Source: Anoplolepis gracilipes (lineage: Eukaryota > Arthropoda > Insecta > Hymenoptera > Formicidae). From it: DNA of 64,000 nt. Within the stretch, counting starts at the first letter, position 1. Every line of letters starts with the position of its first letter. Where the stretch lies: NCBI RefSeq assembly GCF_047496725.1, contig NC_132978.1, positions 6,439,501 to 6,503,500 of the forward strand, read 5' to 3'. Shown in pieces: positions 22,600 to 33,150 of the stretch. Made by a program: the position numbers and the translations under genes. The notes under the pieces are model-generated. The model made no database searches. It had not been told where the DNA came from and saw only the letters and a program-made list of their open reading frames with translations.

Positions 22600-22725
22600 T
22601 GTATACAGGGTGTATGAAAAATATGGGACCGGTCAAATATCTCGAAAACGAAACATCTCTGAGAAAAATATTTCAGACAAAAGGTGTATGGTTTCTAGGG
22701 GGGCATAAGATGGTGCCATTAGTTT
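22600..22725. repeat. Terminal fragment of the 10400-11168 foldback family
   Basis: It starts TATACAGGGTGTATGAAAAA and continues GGGACCGGTCAAATATCTCG to ATAAGATGGTGCCATTAG, the complement of 11040-11165. It passes abruptly into the G-rich module at 22727. Confidence 0.75.
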
Positions 22726-22726
22726 T

Positions 22727-22835
22727 GTTTTGCAACGTATATGCAAAGCGAGGTGGACGGGGTAGGTGCGGGAGGGGGGGCGAAGGTCCCCCTTGCACCC
22801 TCCCGTGTGTGTTGTATATGTGTATGTGTATAGAC
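22727..22835 (-). repeat. Microsatellite-capped G-rich module, copy 3
   Basis: On the minus strand the order is TACACATACACATA, CACACACGGGAGGGTGCAA, a C-rich stretch, CGCACCTACCCCGTCCACCTCG and CTTTGCATATACGTTGCAA. It is shorter than copies 1 and 4. Confidence 0.75.
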
Positions 22836-22839
22836 TGTA

Positions 22840-23509
22840 TCCTTTCGTATTATGTTGTTCACTGAGAGTATGGTCGTAAAGAGGAACATTTTAATTATTA
22901 TTTAACTGAATTTATATTTAAAAAGAAATTTGATTTTGAAAAACGATTAGATGTTTTTTTTGAAGTAATGGAATTATTAAGTATCCTCAAAGTGAAAATG
23001 TAAATGAATAAATGAAATAAATTAAATTAAATTATACAATATACAATATAAGATATTATATAACTACTCCTACGAACAGATAATAATATCCTATATGTCA
23101 AACTTTTTTTGTTAATATCTTTTTAAGAAACAACGAACGACAGCTAAAACCTTTTGAACATTACTTAGGACAGTGACCTTGACAATATATGTCAAGATCA
23201 AGGTCATTGGAGCTGCCTCCCCTATAGTAAATAATTACCCAAAAATGGATCAAAACATCTAAAATTAAAGTTTAAAATTTACTACAAAACGTTGTTTTTA
23301 TTTCCGCTTTTTTATCTGGCGTTTGATTCTACATGTCTTTCATGTTTTCCCGTAATTTTAATTTGTAAGTCTTTTAGTCTTTATTGTTTATATATTTAAT
23401 TTATTGTTAAGTTTATGTTTTATTGTTTATATATTTAATTTATTGTTGTAAAATTATTATTATTATAGTAAAATTATTTTTTACTAATATTAAAGGAGGG
23501 CCGGTAAAA
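22840..23509. other. AT-rich spacer, no gene seen
   Basis: It includes a short self-complementary pair near 23168-23205 (GTGACCTTGACAATATATGTCAAGATCAAGGTCA) and two near-identical TATTGTTTATATATTTAATTTATTG words near 23385-23450. Nothing coding is recognised. Confidence 0.45.
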
Positions 23510-23660
23510 AGTGACGATTTTTGCCCATCAACCAGCGCCTAAAATTCATATAGAATATCGTTGGTAGTGCCCTGCAGAATGCAAAAATATTTTTTTAAAG
23601 CCTAAAAACCGATGGGAACTTGGCGAGATTCAAAAACAAAGTACGATATTATACTGTAAC
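23510..23660. repeat. Partial copy of the 21603-22130 repeat
   Basis: GATTTTTGCCCATCAACCAGCGCC is the complement of 21822-21846, the following ATCGTTGGTAGTGCCCTGCAG continues that match inward, and GGGAACTTGGCGAGATTC repeats 22084-22101 directly. Confidence 0.7.
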
Positions 23661-23702
23661 AGATGTGCGAATATCTTATGCGGTATCTTCGGAATAGGTG
23701 AT

Positions 23703-23722
23703 TTAATTGTCTTTGTGGTGTT
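23703..23722. repeat. Left target-site duplication of the LINE
   Basis: TTAATTGTCTTTGTGGTGTT here matches TTAACTGTCTTTGTGGTGTT at 28772-28791, 19 of 20 bases. Confidence 0.85.
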
Positions 23723-23889
23723 CCCCCTCGTGGGCACACCTTGTCGTGGTGAGGGGGCCTAGTAACCGAAAGGTGAAGCCAACGTGCCCAAACAGCATTG
23801 CCACGAGTCGGTGTCAGCTTGCTGAACGAATGGCTCTTATGTGGCAAGCGCACTGCGTGCGTTGTTCAGACGGTCTACGGCCGGCCCCC

Positions 23890-23890
<1 letters not shown>

Positions 23891-23930
<40 letters not shown>
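23891..23930. repeat. Poly(T) tract in the LINE 5' leader
   Basis: Forty uninterrupted T residues follow CGGCCCCCG and precede CCCTCC. A pure tract this long inside a GC-rich leader is odd; it may be a reverse-oriented poly(A) tail from another insertion or a slippage expansion. Confidence 0.95.
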
Positions 23931-24480
23931 CCCTCCTAATTTCATGCGGGTGCTCCCGCGGGATGAGGGTGCGGAGCGGTGGGTGCTCCTGCCGTGAAGC
24001 GTCCCTCAGTGGGGAAAAGTGGGAGCCGGTCGGGACCCTCGCCCGAAGGACTGGATGGGTGACTCAGTCACCCGCCGGGCCAGAGGCGGGGACCACCCCG
24101 ATCCCAGTGACTCCCACGTGTGAGTGTGTGTGTGTGTGTCTGTGAGCGTGTACTAATTCTCTCTTTATTTTCAGGAATTTTATTTTCAGGTACAATCGGG
24201 TTTCGGATGTTGCCGTCTGTGGCTTCGTCGGCTAGGGCGGTCGTTAGGTCGTCGTTGTCGTCGCGGTCGCTTTCGTCGAGGTCGGGCCCGTATAACGTCT
24301 GAAGACTAAGGTGTTAGGAACCGTGCTTAGGGTCTGCATGATCGCGTAGACGTGAAATGTCGCGGTCGCGAACGGTCCGCTCCGGGATACCTGCCGTCCT
24401 CCCGGAGTATCTAGGCTTGGCGGCGTAAAGGTGGCTCTACGTCGCTCGACCACCCCTTCCACCGTACTCGTGGGAACAGA

Positions 24481-25520
24481 ATGGTGTTACAAAATAAAAT
24501 TTTCGACGTGGTGAGGAGGAGTGCCCGCCTGGCCGACCGCTTCCGGTCTGGCGCGGCCGCGAGTAGGGAAGCGCGGGGTGTCTCCGTCGTTGAGTCGCGG
24601 GTCTGCTCGACCGCGTGCTCGGTGGCGGCCTCCGCCTCCTCGAGAGCGCCTCACCGAGCTGTGCGCGGGCGGGCCCGTGACACAATACGCGATGGCGCAC
24701 AGCCCCGAGATTGCGGCCTTCCTGCCGCTAGAACCGCGTTCGTGAATCGCGAAACAACCGTGATTAGATCCGCGTACGTCGTGTTAGAGCGTTGTCTCAT
24801 TGCCACAATTAGGTCGGCGTCGGTCAATTTAGCGCGAGAATCGGAGACCGCCGTCAAACAGATAGCGCGCGAGATAGAAAAGCCCGCGATTAGGCCCGCG
24901 ATTAGGCCCGCGATTAGGCCCGCGATTAGACCCGCGCTTAGATCCGCGAACATTGCGACAACGGTGCGAAAGACGGTTAGATTCGCGGACCCAACCCCAC
25001 CCCACACAGCGAGTGGCCCGGCGCCACAGGAATTAGATAGGATAAGCTCTAGCTTAGGTAGTGCGTCCACGGGTGTTAGGATGCTGCAGCTGAACATGCG
25101 ACGTTCGGCTGTAGTAACGGGTGAGGTACGTCAACTCGTAGTCGAAAAGCGACTTGACGTATTAGTATTGCAGGAACCACACGTCGGGAAACAAGGTTCG
25201 AGTTACAAAGTCGTAGGATTAGGCATAGGGATGAGGGTTGCCGCAGTGCGCTCACAACGTCCGTGGGCAGCAGTGGTAATCTGCAATCCCAATTTAGATA
25301 CGGTTTTCGTCTCGCAGCTTAGCACTACGCATTGTGTCTGCGTGGAAGTGCGGGCCCCCAGCTTCTCCTTCTACGTTGTCTCGTGCTACTTCCAGTACAG
25401 CGACGAGATTGAGAAGCACCTCAGCCACCTCGAAACGGTGCTTCGTTCACTGAGGGGGGAGAGACTTATTATAGGTGTAGACGCCAATGCTCGATCGTCA
25501 CTCTGGGGTCCCCAAGAGAC
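24481..25520 (+). CDS. LINE N-terminal region and AP-type endonuclease (frame broken at its end)
   Basis: The frame opens at an ATG at 24481. Residues 1-200 are Arg/Ala-rich with no zinc knuckle and include four or five copies of an Ile-Arg-Pro-Ala unit (a 12-bp tandem repeat near 24887-24945). From about residue 200 comes the endonuclease: LQLNMRRS (Asn of the first motif), LVLQEPHVG (metal-binding Glu), SCYFQY and IIGVDANARSSLWG (Asp-x-Asn). The frame then departs from the family pattern around 25505-25515, and the protein continues in another frame, consistent with one missing base. This enzyme nicks the target DNA to prime reverse transcription. Confidence 0.85.
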
Positions 25521-28256
25521 GATAGAGGTGCCAGATTCGAGGACCTCATCAGAGCATTTGGCTTGTCAGTGGTCAACGATGCTGGACAGCCGCCCACCTT
25601 TTGGACGACAAGGGGTTCGTCATTCATCGACGTAACCCTGACGTCGCCCTCCATGAACAAGTTCATCTGTGATTGGAAGGTAAGGTGTGACTGGACCACC
25701 AGTGACCACAGGGCCGTGGACATAAGATTGAGATTGCCGAAAGAGTCAGGTGTCGATCAGGGCGCTGGGAACACGAGGTTCGACACAAGTCGGGCCGACT
25801 GGGAACGGTTCTCTATCACCCTGACAGATCTTTCAAGATCGCAACTGGAGGCTATCGATCTGTGCTCCGCAATAGAAGTAGAGAAAATGGCAGAAACGCT
25901 CACAGTGGTGCTCACGGAGACCTGTGATGCGTCAATGCCCAGAAAGCGCAAATTTAGGAAGTCCAACCCGTGGTGGACTAAAAAACTAACGATAGTTAAA
26001 AAACAGGTATATAGGTTGCGTCGTGCCCTTCAGGGAGGGCGAGAGGACCCTACTTACCTCCGGGTACTGCTGGAGTATCGTTCTTCACGAAGGCAGTACT
26101 GTAGGGGGGTGAAGCGGGCGAAACTCGCTAGCTGGCGGAAGTTCGTCACATCGCACGGCAACCGGGAGCCCTGGGGCTTCGTTTACAAGCAACAGGCGAG
26201 CAAACTCCAGGTTGAGAGGGTGCTAAGCACACTCCGGTGTGGTGAATATTCCACAAAGTCACTAGGGGAGACCGCTAGTTACCTCCTGGATGTGCACATC
26301 CCAGATGACCGGGAGATAGAAGACACGCTCGAACAGCGTGAAATTAGAAACGAATGCAGGGTCGCTCCCGATACAGCCGACGCCTCTTTCTTCACGGAGG
26401 CGGAAATGGCTCGCGCGGTGAAGACTTTTAAAAACAATAAAGCTCCGGGTTTAGATCTAGTCGAGGTCGCCGTACTCAAGGCGGCCTGTAAAATAATCCC
26501 CGGTCAGTTAGTTAGGCTTTTCAACGGGTGTCTCCAGTGGGGCGTCTTTCCTTCTGTCTGGAAGGAGGGTTCACTCCGAATCCTGCTGAAAGGCGAAGAC
26601 AAGGACGAGAGAGACCCGAAATCCTACAGACCCATTTGTCTCCTCTCCGTAGTAAGAAAACTTTTCGAGAAGCTTATAAAAGCTCGTCTGCTAGACACGT
26701 CACTGGCACCGGGGAAGGTCTCCGATCGACAATTCGGGTTCATGCCCGGAAGGTCGACGGAGGAGGCTGTCGTGGAGTTGCGACGGATGGTCTCTGCCTC
26801 CGAAAGGAGGTACGCCATTGCGCTTCTCTTCGACATTTCCGGGGCTTTTGACAATGTCTGGTGGCCCCTTGTGTTAGATAGCCTTAAGAAACGAGATTGT
26901 CCGCGTAATATTTTCGAAGTACTCCGGAGTTACTTCAGCGATCGAAATGTAAAAATCTCTCTTAGCTCCGCGGAGGTGTCCAAGCGGGCCGAGAGGGGGT
27001 GCCCTCAGGGTTCCGTTCTGGGCCCGGCCTGCTGGAACCTCATGTTTGATGGCCTATTGAGATTACTGGAAGACGTGATTCCAGAAAGATTCGCCGCGTA
27101 CGCGGACGACCTCGTGGTCGTCATAAACGGAAACTCGCGAAGAGAACTGGAAACAGAAGGCCAACGTGTAGTCAACATAATAACAGAATGGTGTAGGTCC
27201 GCGAAACTTCAGATTTCCGAGCGTAAAACTGAAGCCATCATTCTGAAATCCGACGCGATCGCGAGAAACCCGATAGGTAGACGGGGAGGAGCACGACCGG
27301 ATAGGAAGCGAAAAACAAGCAAGAAAACCGTCGACTTCGATAACAGACCGCCAATTATTAAAATCGGTGAATCGAAAATAGGATTTAAGCGAACGGTTAG
27401 GTATCTTGGCGTCTATTTGGATAGAAATTTAAAGGTCAGATCGCACTGCGAATATTTAAACAGCAAAGTCGGTCCGCTGTTCGAGAAGTTAGGTAGAGTA
27501 GCGAGAGCCCATTGGGGCCTGCGTTTTAGGACACTCTCCACAATCTACCGGGGCGTGTTCGCACCGACAGTGGCTTATGCCGCTGCGGGGTGGGCCGACC
27601 TGTGTACGGAGAGAGATATTAGAATTCTGAGAGCCTTGCAGCGTCGAGTCCTAATTTCAATGACTGGCGCATACCGCACGGCCTCGTGGGAGTCGCTTTG
27701 CGTCGTCGGAGGAGCGACTCCTGTAGACATAGTTCTTCGCGAAGGTGCCGCGCGTTATAACGTTAGATCGGGAAAAGACGCCAAGATCGGTAATATTGAG
27801 ATCTCCGCCGGAACCGAAAGAAAAACCGCGATCGTAGGAATAAAAAACGAAGCGATAAATATGTGGCAGACCCGATGGAACTCTTCAAGTAAGGGTCGTA
27901 CCACGTTCGCCTTCTTTAGGGACGTGCGAGATAGGCTAGCTGCGCGTTCGTTAGATATAAATCATTGGAGCACACAGGTCTTCACTGGACACGGGGATTT
28001 CAGAGAAAGACTCGCGTCGTTAGGTCTCGTGGAAAGTGACGTGTGCATTTGCGGAGGTGGAATCGATTCAGTCCAGCACTTCTTGCTGGAATGTCCCCTC
28101 TTTGACGCGCAGAGAGAGATACTGCGAAGCGTCGTACCGGAAGGTGAATGGCAGTGGCCGGATGTGGCACGCTTCTTCGTGTCAAACCCAGAGGCCCTGT
28201 CCGTATTCACCGATTTTTGCCGCGAATCCCTCTGGTTGAAGGGATACGAAACGTAG
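25521..28256 (+). CDS. LINE reverse transcriptase, with end of endonuclease and C-terminal zinc motif
   Basis: Opening residues finish the endonuclease (RGARFEDLIRAFGL at 25524-25565, then SFIDVTLTS and TSDHRAV with the catalytic Asp-His). The polymerase follows: SYRPICLLSVVRKLFEKL, FGFMPGRSTEEAV, ALLFDISGAFDNVWW (motif A Asp), GCPQGSVLGP, the catalytic box YADDLVVV near 27099-27122 and VRYLGVYLD. The C-terminal CICGGGIDSVQHFLLEC is the Cys-Cys-His-Cys cluster usual in R1/I-group LINEs. The frame is open for over 900 codons, so the copy is young. The first ATG in this frame is at 25563, but the true protein is likely continuous with the upstream frame. Confidence 0.92.
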   Translation, partial: DRGARFEDLIRAFGLSVVNDAGQPPTFWTTRGSSFIDVTLTSPSMNKFICDWKVRCDWTTSDHRAVDIRLRLPKESGVDQGAGNTRFDTSRADWERFSITLTDLSRSQLEAIDLCSAIEVEKMAETLTVVLTETCDASMPRKRKFRKSNPWWTKKLTIVKKQVYRLRRALQGGREDPTYLRVLLEYRSSRRQYCRGVKRAKLASWRKFVTSHGNREPWGFVYKQQASKLQVERVLSTLRCGEYSTKSLGETASYLLDVHIPDDREIEDTLEQREIRNECRVAPDTADASFFTEAEMARAVKTFKNNKAPGLDLVEVAVLKAACKIIPGQLVRLFNGCLQWGVFPSVWKEGSLRILLKGEDKDERDPKSYRPICLLSVVRKLFEKLIKARLLDTSLAPGKVSDRQFGFMPGRSTEEAVVELRRMVSASERRYAIALLFDISGAFDNVWWPLVLDSLKKRDCPRNIFEVLRSYFSDRNVKISLSSAEVSKRAERGCPQGSVLGPACWNLMFDGLLRLLEDVIPERFAAYADDLVVVINGNSRRELETEGQRVVNIITEWCRSAKLQISERKTEAIILKSDAIARNPIGRRGGARPDRKRKTSKKTVDFDNRPPIIKIGESKIGFKRTVRYLGVYLDRNLKVRSHCEYLNSKVGPLFEKLGRVARAHWGLRFRTLSTIYRGVFAPTVAYAAAGWADLCTERDIRILRALQRRVLISMTGAYRTASWESLCVVGGATPVDIVLREGAARYNVRSGKDAKIGNIEISAGTERKTAIVGIKNEAINMWQTRWNSSSKGRTTFAFFRDVRDRLAARSLDINHWSTQVFTGHGDFRERLASLGLVESDVCICGGGIDSVQHFLLECPLFDAQREILRSVVPEGEWQWPDVARFFVSNPEALSVFTDFCRESLWLKGYET

Positions 28257-28771
28257 ATGAAATATTAGGTAGGCGCGTTGTTCAACCGAAGAGGTCGGAG
28301 CCTTCGGATATGGGGGTGTGACCCCGTAATCTTCTCGGGACAACCACGCTCTCGAGCAGCGTTCGCGTCGCGTTAGATAAAATTAGGTAGGACTCCACTT
28401 ACCTTATTACGCCCACCTATCCCACCATTCCCTTCGCCCGACAGGGTCAGAAGCGTTCATCCAGGTCGGGATGCAAATGGACAGGCCTCCCCGTGGTCCC
28501 CGTGGGCACGACGGATAAGATAGCGGGGTGAAGGAGTCGGATAGTGGCGAATGCCAGCCGGCGGAGTTTATGTCACCCTAAGGAAGGAAGGATGGGCTTA
28601 TTTGTCGTGGCCAAACTGTCCATCCTGCTCACACGAACCAGCAGGCGCTACTGGATTTTTCCATCGCCCGTCTCGGGGCGGTTCCGATAGACAGTGGATG
28701 TAAAAATGTGGCGTATGCCTGAAAGGGCGAGGTAGCACGGGCCTTTCCCACTCGTGGGAACGGCTCACACA
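28257..28771 (+). other. LINE 3' untranslated region
   Basis: This GC-rich tail runs from the stop at 28254-28256 to the right target duplication. It has no open frame and no A-rich end; the last bases are GGCTCACACA. Confidence 0.7.
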
Positions 28772-28791
28772 TTAACTGTCTTTGTGGTGTT
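28772..28791. repeat. Right target-site duplication of the LINE
   Basis: See 23703-23722. The sequence beyond it (ATTACTCGACTGATC) is the interrupted target. Confidence 0.85.
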
Positions 28792-28969
28792 ATTACTCGA
28801 CTGATCATTCTAAGCATGGTATAAATAACCACAATAAACTGTCATTCAAAATGGTTGATCCAATATAACAGCATGTATGTTTGGAAAAGTCATCGCTGTT
28901 GCGTGAAAACTGTTACTTGAGGGTTTTCGGAGTGTCTGATAAAATACGAGTGGATATAATTTGCCCACG

Positions 28970-29730
28970 TTCGAAATGGCCACGTTCGAAACGGCCACGT
29001 TCGTAATGGCCACGTTCGTAATGGCCACACGATCGTAATGGTCACGTTCGAAACGGTCACGTTCGGAATGACCATACGTTCGTAATGGCTACGTTCGGAA
29101 TGGCCATGTTTAGAATGGCCACACGTTCGGAATGGCCACACGTTCGAAACGGCCACGTTCGTAATGGCCACGTTCGGAATGGCCACGGTCCCGATTGACC
29201 ACGTAAATATTAACCACACACACACACACACACACACGTATGCACGCACGCACGCACACACGGAAGGGGGGGAAGGTGCAAGGGGGGTCCTTTGGCCCTC
29301 CCCCTCCCGCACACACCCCGCCCACCTTGCTTCGCGTAAAAAGTTGCAAACCCATGTAAACTTCGCTTTGTCTTGCGTACATTGTACGTATGGCAATATT
29401 AACGTGGTCAATCAGAACCGTGGCCATTCCGAACGTGTGACCATCAAAACGTAGCCGTTTCGAACGTGGCCATTAGAACGTGGCCGTTTTGAACGTGGCC
29501 ATTACGAATGTGTGGTCATTCCGAACGTGGCCGTTTCGAACGTGTGGCCATTCCGAACGTGGCCGTTTCGAACGTGGCCATTACAAACGTGTGGCCATTC
29601 TGAACGTGGCCATTCCGAACGTGGCCATTCCGAACGTGGCCATTACGAACGTGGCCGTTTCGAACGTGGTCATTAGGAACGTGTGGTCATTCCGAACGTG
29701 GCCGTTACGAACGTGGCCATTTCGGACGCT
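28970..29730. repeat. Inverted 15-bp minisatellite (CACGTTCGGAATGGC unit)
   Basis: The left block 28970-29205 is a head-to-tail run of about fifteen 15-bp units, some with two extra bases (CACACGTTCG). The right block 29395-29730 holds about twenty units in the opposite orientation (GAACGTGGCCATTCC). Positions 9-10 of the unit vary among GG, AA and TA. The two blocks are separated by the microsatellite-capped module. Because 15 is a multiple of three, open frames run through it as Asn-Val-Ala-Ile-Thr-type repeats, which are probably not real proteins. Confidence 0.92.
29205..29394 (+). repeat. Microsatellite-capped G-rich module, copy 4
   Basis: CA and CGCA repeats (29215-29260) lead into GGAAGGGGGGGAAGGTGCAA, CCCTCCCCCTCCCGCAC, CTTGCTTCGCGTAAAAAGTT and TGTAAACTTCGCTTTGTCTTGC, matching copy 1 in order. 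It sits exactly between the two inverted minisatellite blocks. Confidence 0.85.
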
Positions 29731-29735
29731 CCCGG

Positions 29736-31592
29736 AATTTTACATGATAACGCCGACAAACGAGAACGAAACTGGGACAAACTCTCGCGTAAAAGAACAT
29801 AGTGAGTTTCGTAGGATTTGCAAAAATAAATGTGGCTTTCTAAACTTTGCTTGATGTAGAAAGAGAAAAGCTGGTAGCAGATATAAATTAGTCTCGCTTT
29901 ATCGTATTGTGTGTGCGTGTGTATGCAGATTGATTCTACATTTTTAAAATATTCTGTCTTTTTGTACTGTGTATTTTATATAATTGAAAATAACTAACAT
30001 TTGTAAAAGTCATGCATTTTCAGAAATCTTTCCTGCTTGTACGTTAAAATTTAGAGCATTTCTTTTACGAAGCAATTGAGGAATAAATTTTGAAGAATTT
30101 AATTCTACATGAAATTAAAATTTTCATGTTATGTATATAATTCCAATTTGGAAGATTGTCCAAAACATAGAAATGTACATTTAAAATTCATTCTTTTTTT
30201 TATATCGAGAAAAAGAATAGATTTTCTGTAAATATTTTATTTTATTCTTCCAGGAAGACATTTCACACAAATAAAATATTAAGAAATAAAATTAATGCAC
30301 TTTTATTGTATCACATTAATTATCTGCAATAGTGGAATTAGCAGAAACAACATTTGAATGCAAAATAAGTACCAGTTTAAGTAAATGGATTGATGCAAAA
30401 TGTCAAAATAGAAATAATATTTAATATCGTGATTCATGATGTATTTTGGGAAATGAATCCAAATGAATCGAAAGTATTTCAATGTAATCCGTAACAAAGA
30501 AACCTAAGTATTTGCGTGATGTTAAAATTAAAAATGTTGCGACTGCTAATTTTTTATTTTACATTATTAATATTGATAATTTTCTGAAAAATATATAGGA
30601 AATATCTTGATACAAAGCGTGATAATAACTTGAGACAAATGTTAAGAAATCGGATGACATTGTAAAGTCGCTGAAATTTCCGAAGAGGATCAAGATGCGA
30701 CAGGAAAAACGTGCTGTAATTTGCGAGCTTTTTGGAAACCTTTTTGGAAACAAGTGGCTCGACCGTCGAATTTGTGCTTCGGCACAAGAATGTTTGCGGG
30801 AAGAGAACCGGCAGCTGCCGTGCCCTAACCCTTTGTCTGCCCCCGAGTACAGGGTACTGAGTACCCTAAAGTGCTCGCATTAATTGCCGCCGCTGAAATT
30901 TCTCGGCGCCGAAAATTCCAAGAGGAGTGCAAAGCTTTCGGGTGACATATTTCTAAGGAATACCCATATAAACGTCTTCGTTGACAATGACGACGACGAT
31001 GACGTCAACAAATGACAACGCGAGCGTTCTTTCCTCTAATCCTACTCTATTATATTTTCTTAATTTTATTATCGCCATTCGCATTTGGTCCAGATGGTAT
31101 GTTTGAAGTTTGCTTATTGTTCTCTATTTTGCACGAAACATATGTTAGATGTTGACAATTACAATGTACTATTGTAGTAACACTAAGGTTCAGAATAAAA
31201 CTCGTATTTTCGTAAGTTTTTCAAATATTTACCAATATTTATCAAATGATTGAAACACGATTTTCACTTACAATTTAAACACATGAAATAAAAGTTATTA
31301 CGTTATCTCGAAAAGACATTTTTTGATGTTATGTGACTTGTACGATTGTTGTTACGGATTGATGTTGATGTTAATGTTACGAATTATACATCTTACGCAT
31401 GAATTATCGTTGGATACGTCATTGATTTTATTTATCAGTGCAAATTAACGTACTAATATGCTGTTAAAATTTGTAAAATAGCGTGTGGTTGAAGATAAAA
31501 CAAGTTTGTACTTAATTTAAGTGACTAACGTAATACGCGTACAATTACCAATAGTCTTGCGGTAAGTCTCGTACCGATATATCAAACTGTCG
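29736..31592. other. Unassigned DNA, no convincing gene
   Basis: AT-rich with a GC-richer patch at about 30690-30960, where a 62-codon open frame (30695-30883) shows no known domain. A GACGACGACGATGACG stretch lies near 30988. No RNA gene or transposon is recognised. Confidence 0.45.
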
Positions 31593-31600
31593 TCGTAGAC
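31593..31600. repeat. Left 8-bp target-site duplication of the hAT element
   Basis: TCGTAGAC is repeated exactly at 35939-35946; eight bases is the diagnostic length for hAT elements. Confidence 0.9.
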
Positions 31601-31947
31601 CAGTGCTCGGAGTTAGTTGCCCTTTTCAGGCCGATTTCCGAGGCGACGCCTCCTTTCCCCCACTAGCGCTCGAGCCTCGACGGCCGAGCCGCCGAATCGC
31701 TTCAGGCGCGTCTCTGTAAGAAATATATTGGGATCCATATGTTAGGCACACAAATCGTCACATCATGAAAGTTTTTCTCGCTAAATAATTTTTCTTTTTA
31801 TAAATAATTATAAATAAAATTATGTCAATAAATAATAAATGTAATAATAATAAATAATATAACAATAATATATGTAATATAAAATATATAATAATAAATT
31901 ATAAGTAATAATATTAAAAATTCTATTATTAATATGTTATGTAAAGC

Positions 31948-31995
<48 letters not shown>

Positions 31996-32303
31996 CATAT
32001 ATATATATATAATATACATATATATATATATGTATATGTATGTATATATATATATATTATATATATATATATACAATATATATATATATATATATATTCG
32101 CATGCATAACATATTAATAGAATTTTTAATATCTTTATTAATAACTTATTTTATTTATTATATATTTTGTATTATATATTATTATTATATTATTTATTAT
32201 TATCATTATATTTATTATTTATTAATATAATTTTATTTATTATTTATAATTATGAAAATAAAATTTGTATAGCGAGAAAAATTTTAATGACGATTTATGG
32301 CGT

Positions 32304-32342
<39 letters not shown>

Positions 32343-32594
32343 TATGTTACAATAGTATATTATGATAATAACATACTATTACAATTCTGACAATAGCTTT
32401 CCACATCACCCGTGAGGTACTATTGTTTGATGCGTTTTTTTTAAAGTGGTTTCCCCAGTAGGCCTATTCTACTAATAAGAAAATATGTGGCTTAACGAAC
32501 AGAACAGCAATATGTTTCATAAGATATCAGAAAGATATAAGAAAAGAATCAGAAAAAACCAATGTAACTAATTTAAATGTAATTCAAAATAAAA

Positions 32595-32830
32595 ATTTCC
32601 TCTAATGCGATCTTCTGGGTCGTTTGCACGATTCTACTAATAATGGTACATCCACGGAAATTTTAGAAGAACTAGCTCGCATCAGCGAGGACAATGTTTT
32701 GTCGTTTAAAGAAGATCATTTTTCTGTTTTTGTAAAGTTCATTTTGGAAAAAGAGCATTCACATAAATATGTGAACCCAAACATGGAGAAAATTCGAAGT
32801 CCGAAATTTTTAAGATGTGGATAATAAGAT
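32595..32830 (-). pseudogene. Inverted duplicate of the transposase 3' end
   Basis: Read on the minus strand this repeats 34725-34953, the C-terminal part of the transposase including the CSFSK region, ending in the same stop. A 66-codon open frame on the plus strand here is an antisense shadow and is mirrored at 34731-34931. Confidence 0.85.
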
Positions 32831-33150
32831 TACACAGACCGCTGCCGTTGAGAAACAACGGAGGAGATAAAACAATTGCAAGTCAATGCGCAGTGATAAC
32901 ACGCAGCAAGAGTTCTCAACGGCAGCGGTATCGCATTACGCGTGAAACGTGCCCTTTAAACGTCTCGTGTGAAAATACAAGTGTTGATATTTATATTGTG
33001 TAAATACTGTTTACATAACGATAATGCAATAGTGTCAATAATATATTAGTTTTTAACCAATACAGTAGTGTAATAGGAATTATAAATATCTTTTTTTCTT
33101 TTGTGTTTTTTTGTGCTGGATTTTTTTCTCCTTTCAGCTGTGTTGAAAAT

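Larger units (their letters stand above)
23723..28771 (+). mobile_element. R1/I-group non-LTR retrotransposon (LINE), near intact
   Basis: A 5.05-kb plus-strand element lies between 20-bp direct repeats (one mismatch). It is clearly richer in GC than its surroundings. It has a 5' leader with a 40-T tract, a 12-bp tandem repeat within the first coding part, an endonuclease-reverse transcriptase frame and a 0.5-kb 3' untranslated tail. No poly(A) or short tandem tail precedes the right duplication. No separate ORF1 with CCHC knuckles is seen. Assignment to the R1/I group rests on the N-terminal endonuclease and the C-terminal Cys-Cys-His-Cys cluster. Confidence 0.9.

Noticed and set aside
24437..25097. 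Antisense open frames through the LINE
   Set aside because: They are shadows of the sense frame in GC-rich DNA, with no domain.
28846..29854. Pentapeptide-repeat-like proteins (Asn-Val-Ala-Ile-Thr)
   Set aside because: The 15-bp minisatellite unit is a multiple of three, so open frames follow automatically; different frames give different repeats and none has a plausible start context or domain.
29736..31592. Host gene in the GC-richer patch at 30.7-31.0 kb
   Set aside because: Open stretches are under 80 codons, have no recognisable domain and no paired splice signals could be supported.
31825..32355. Tyr-Ile repeat membrane proteins on both strands
   Set aside because: They are TA microsatellite readings and are mirrored in the other hAT arm.
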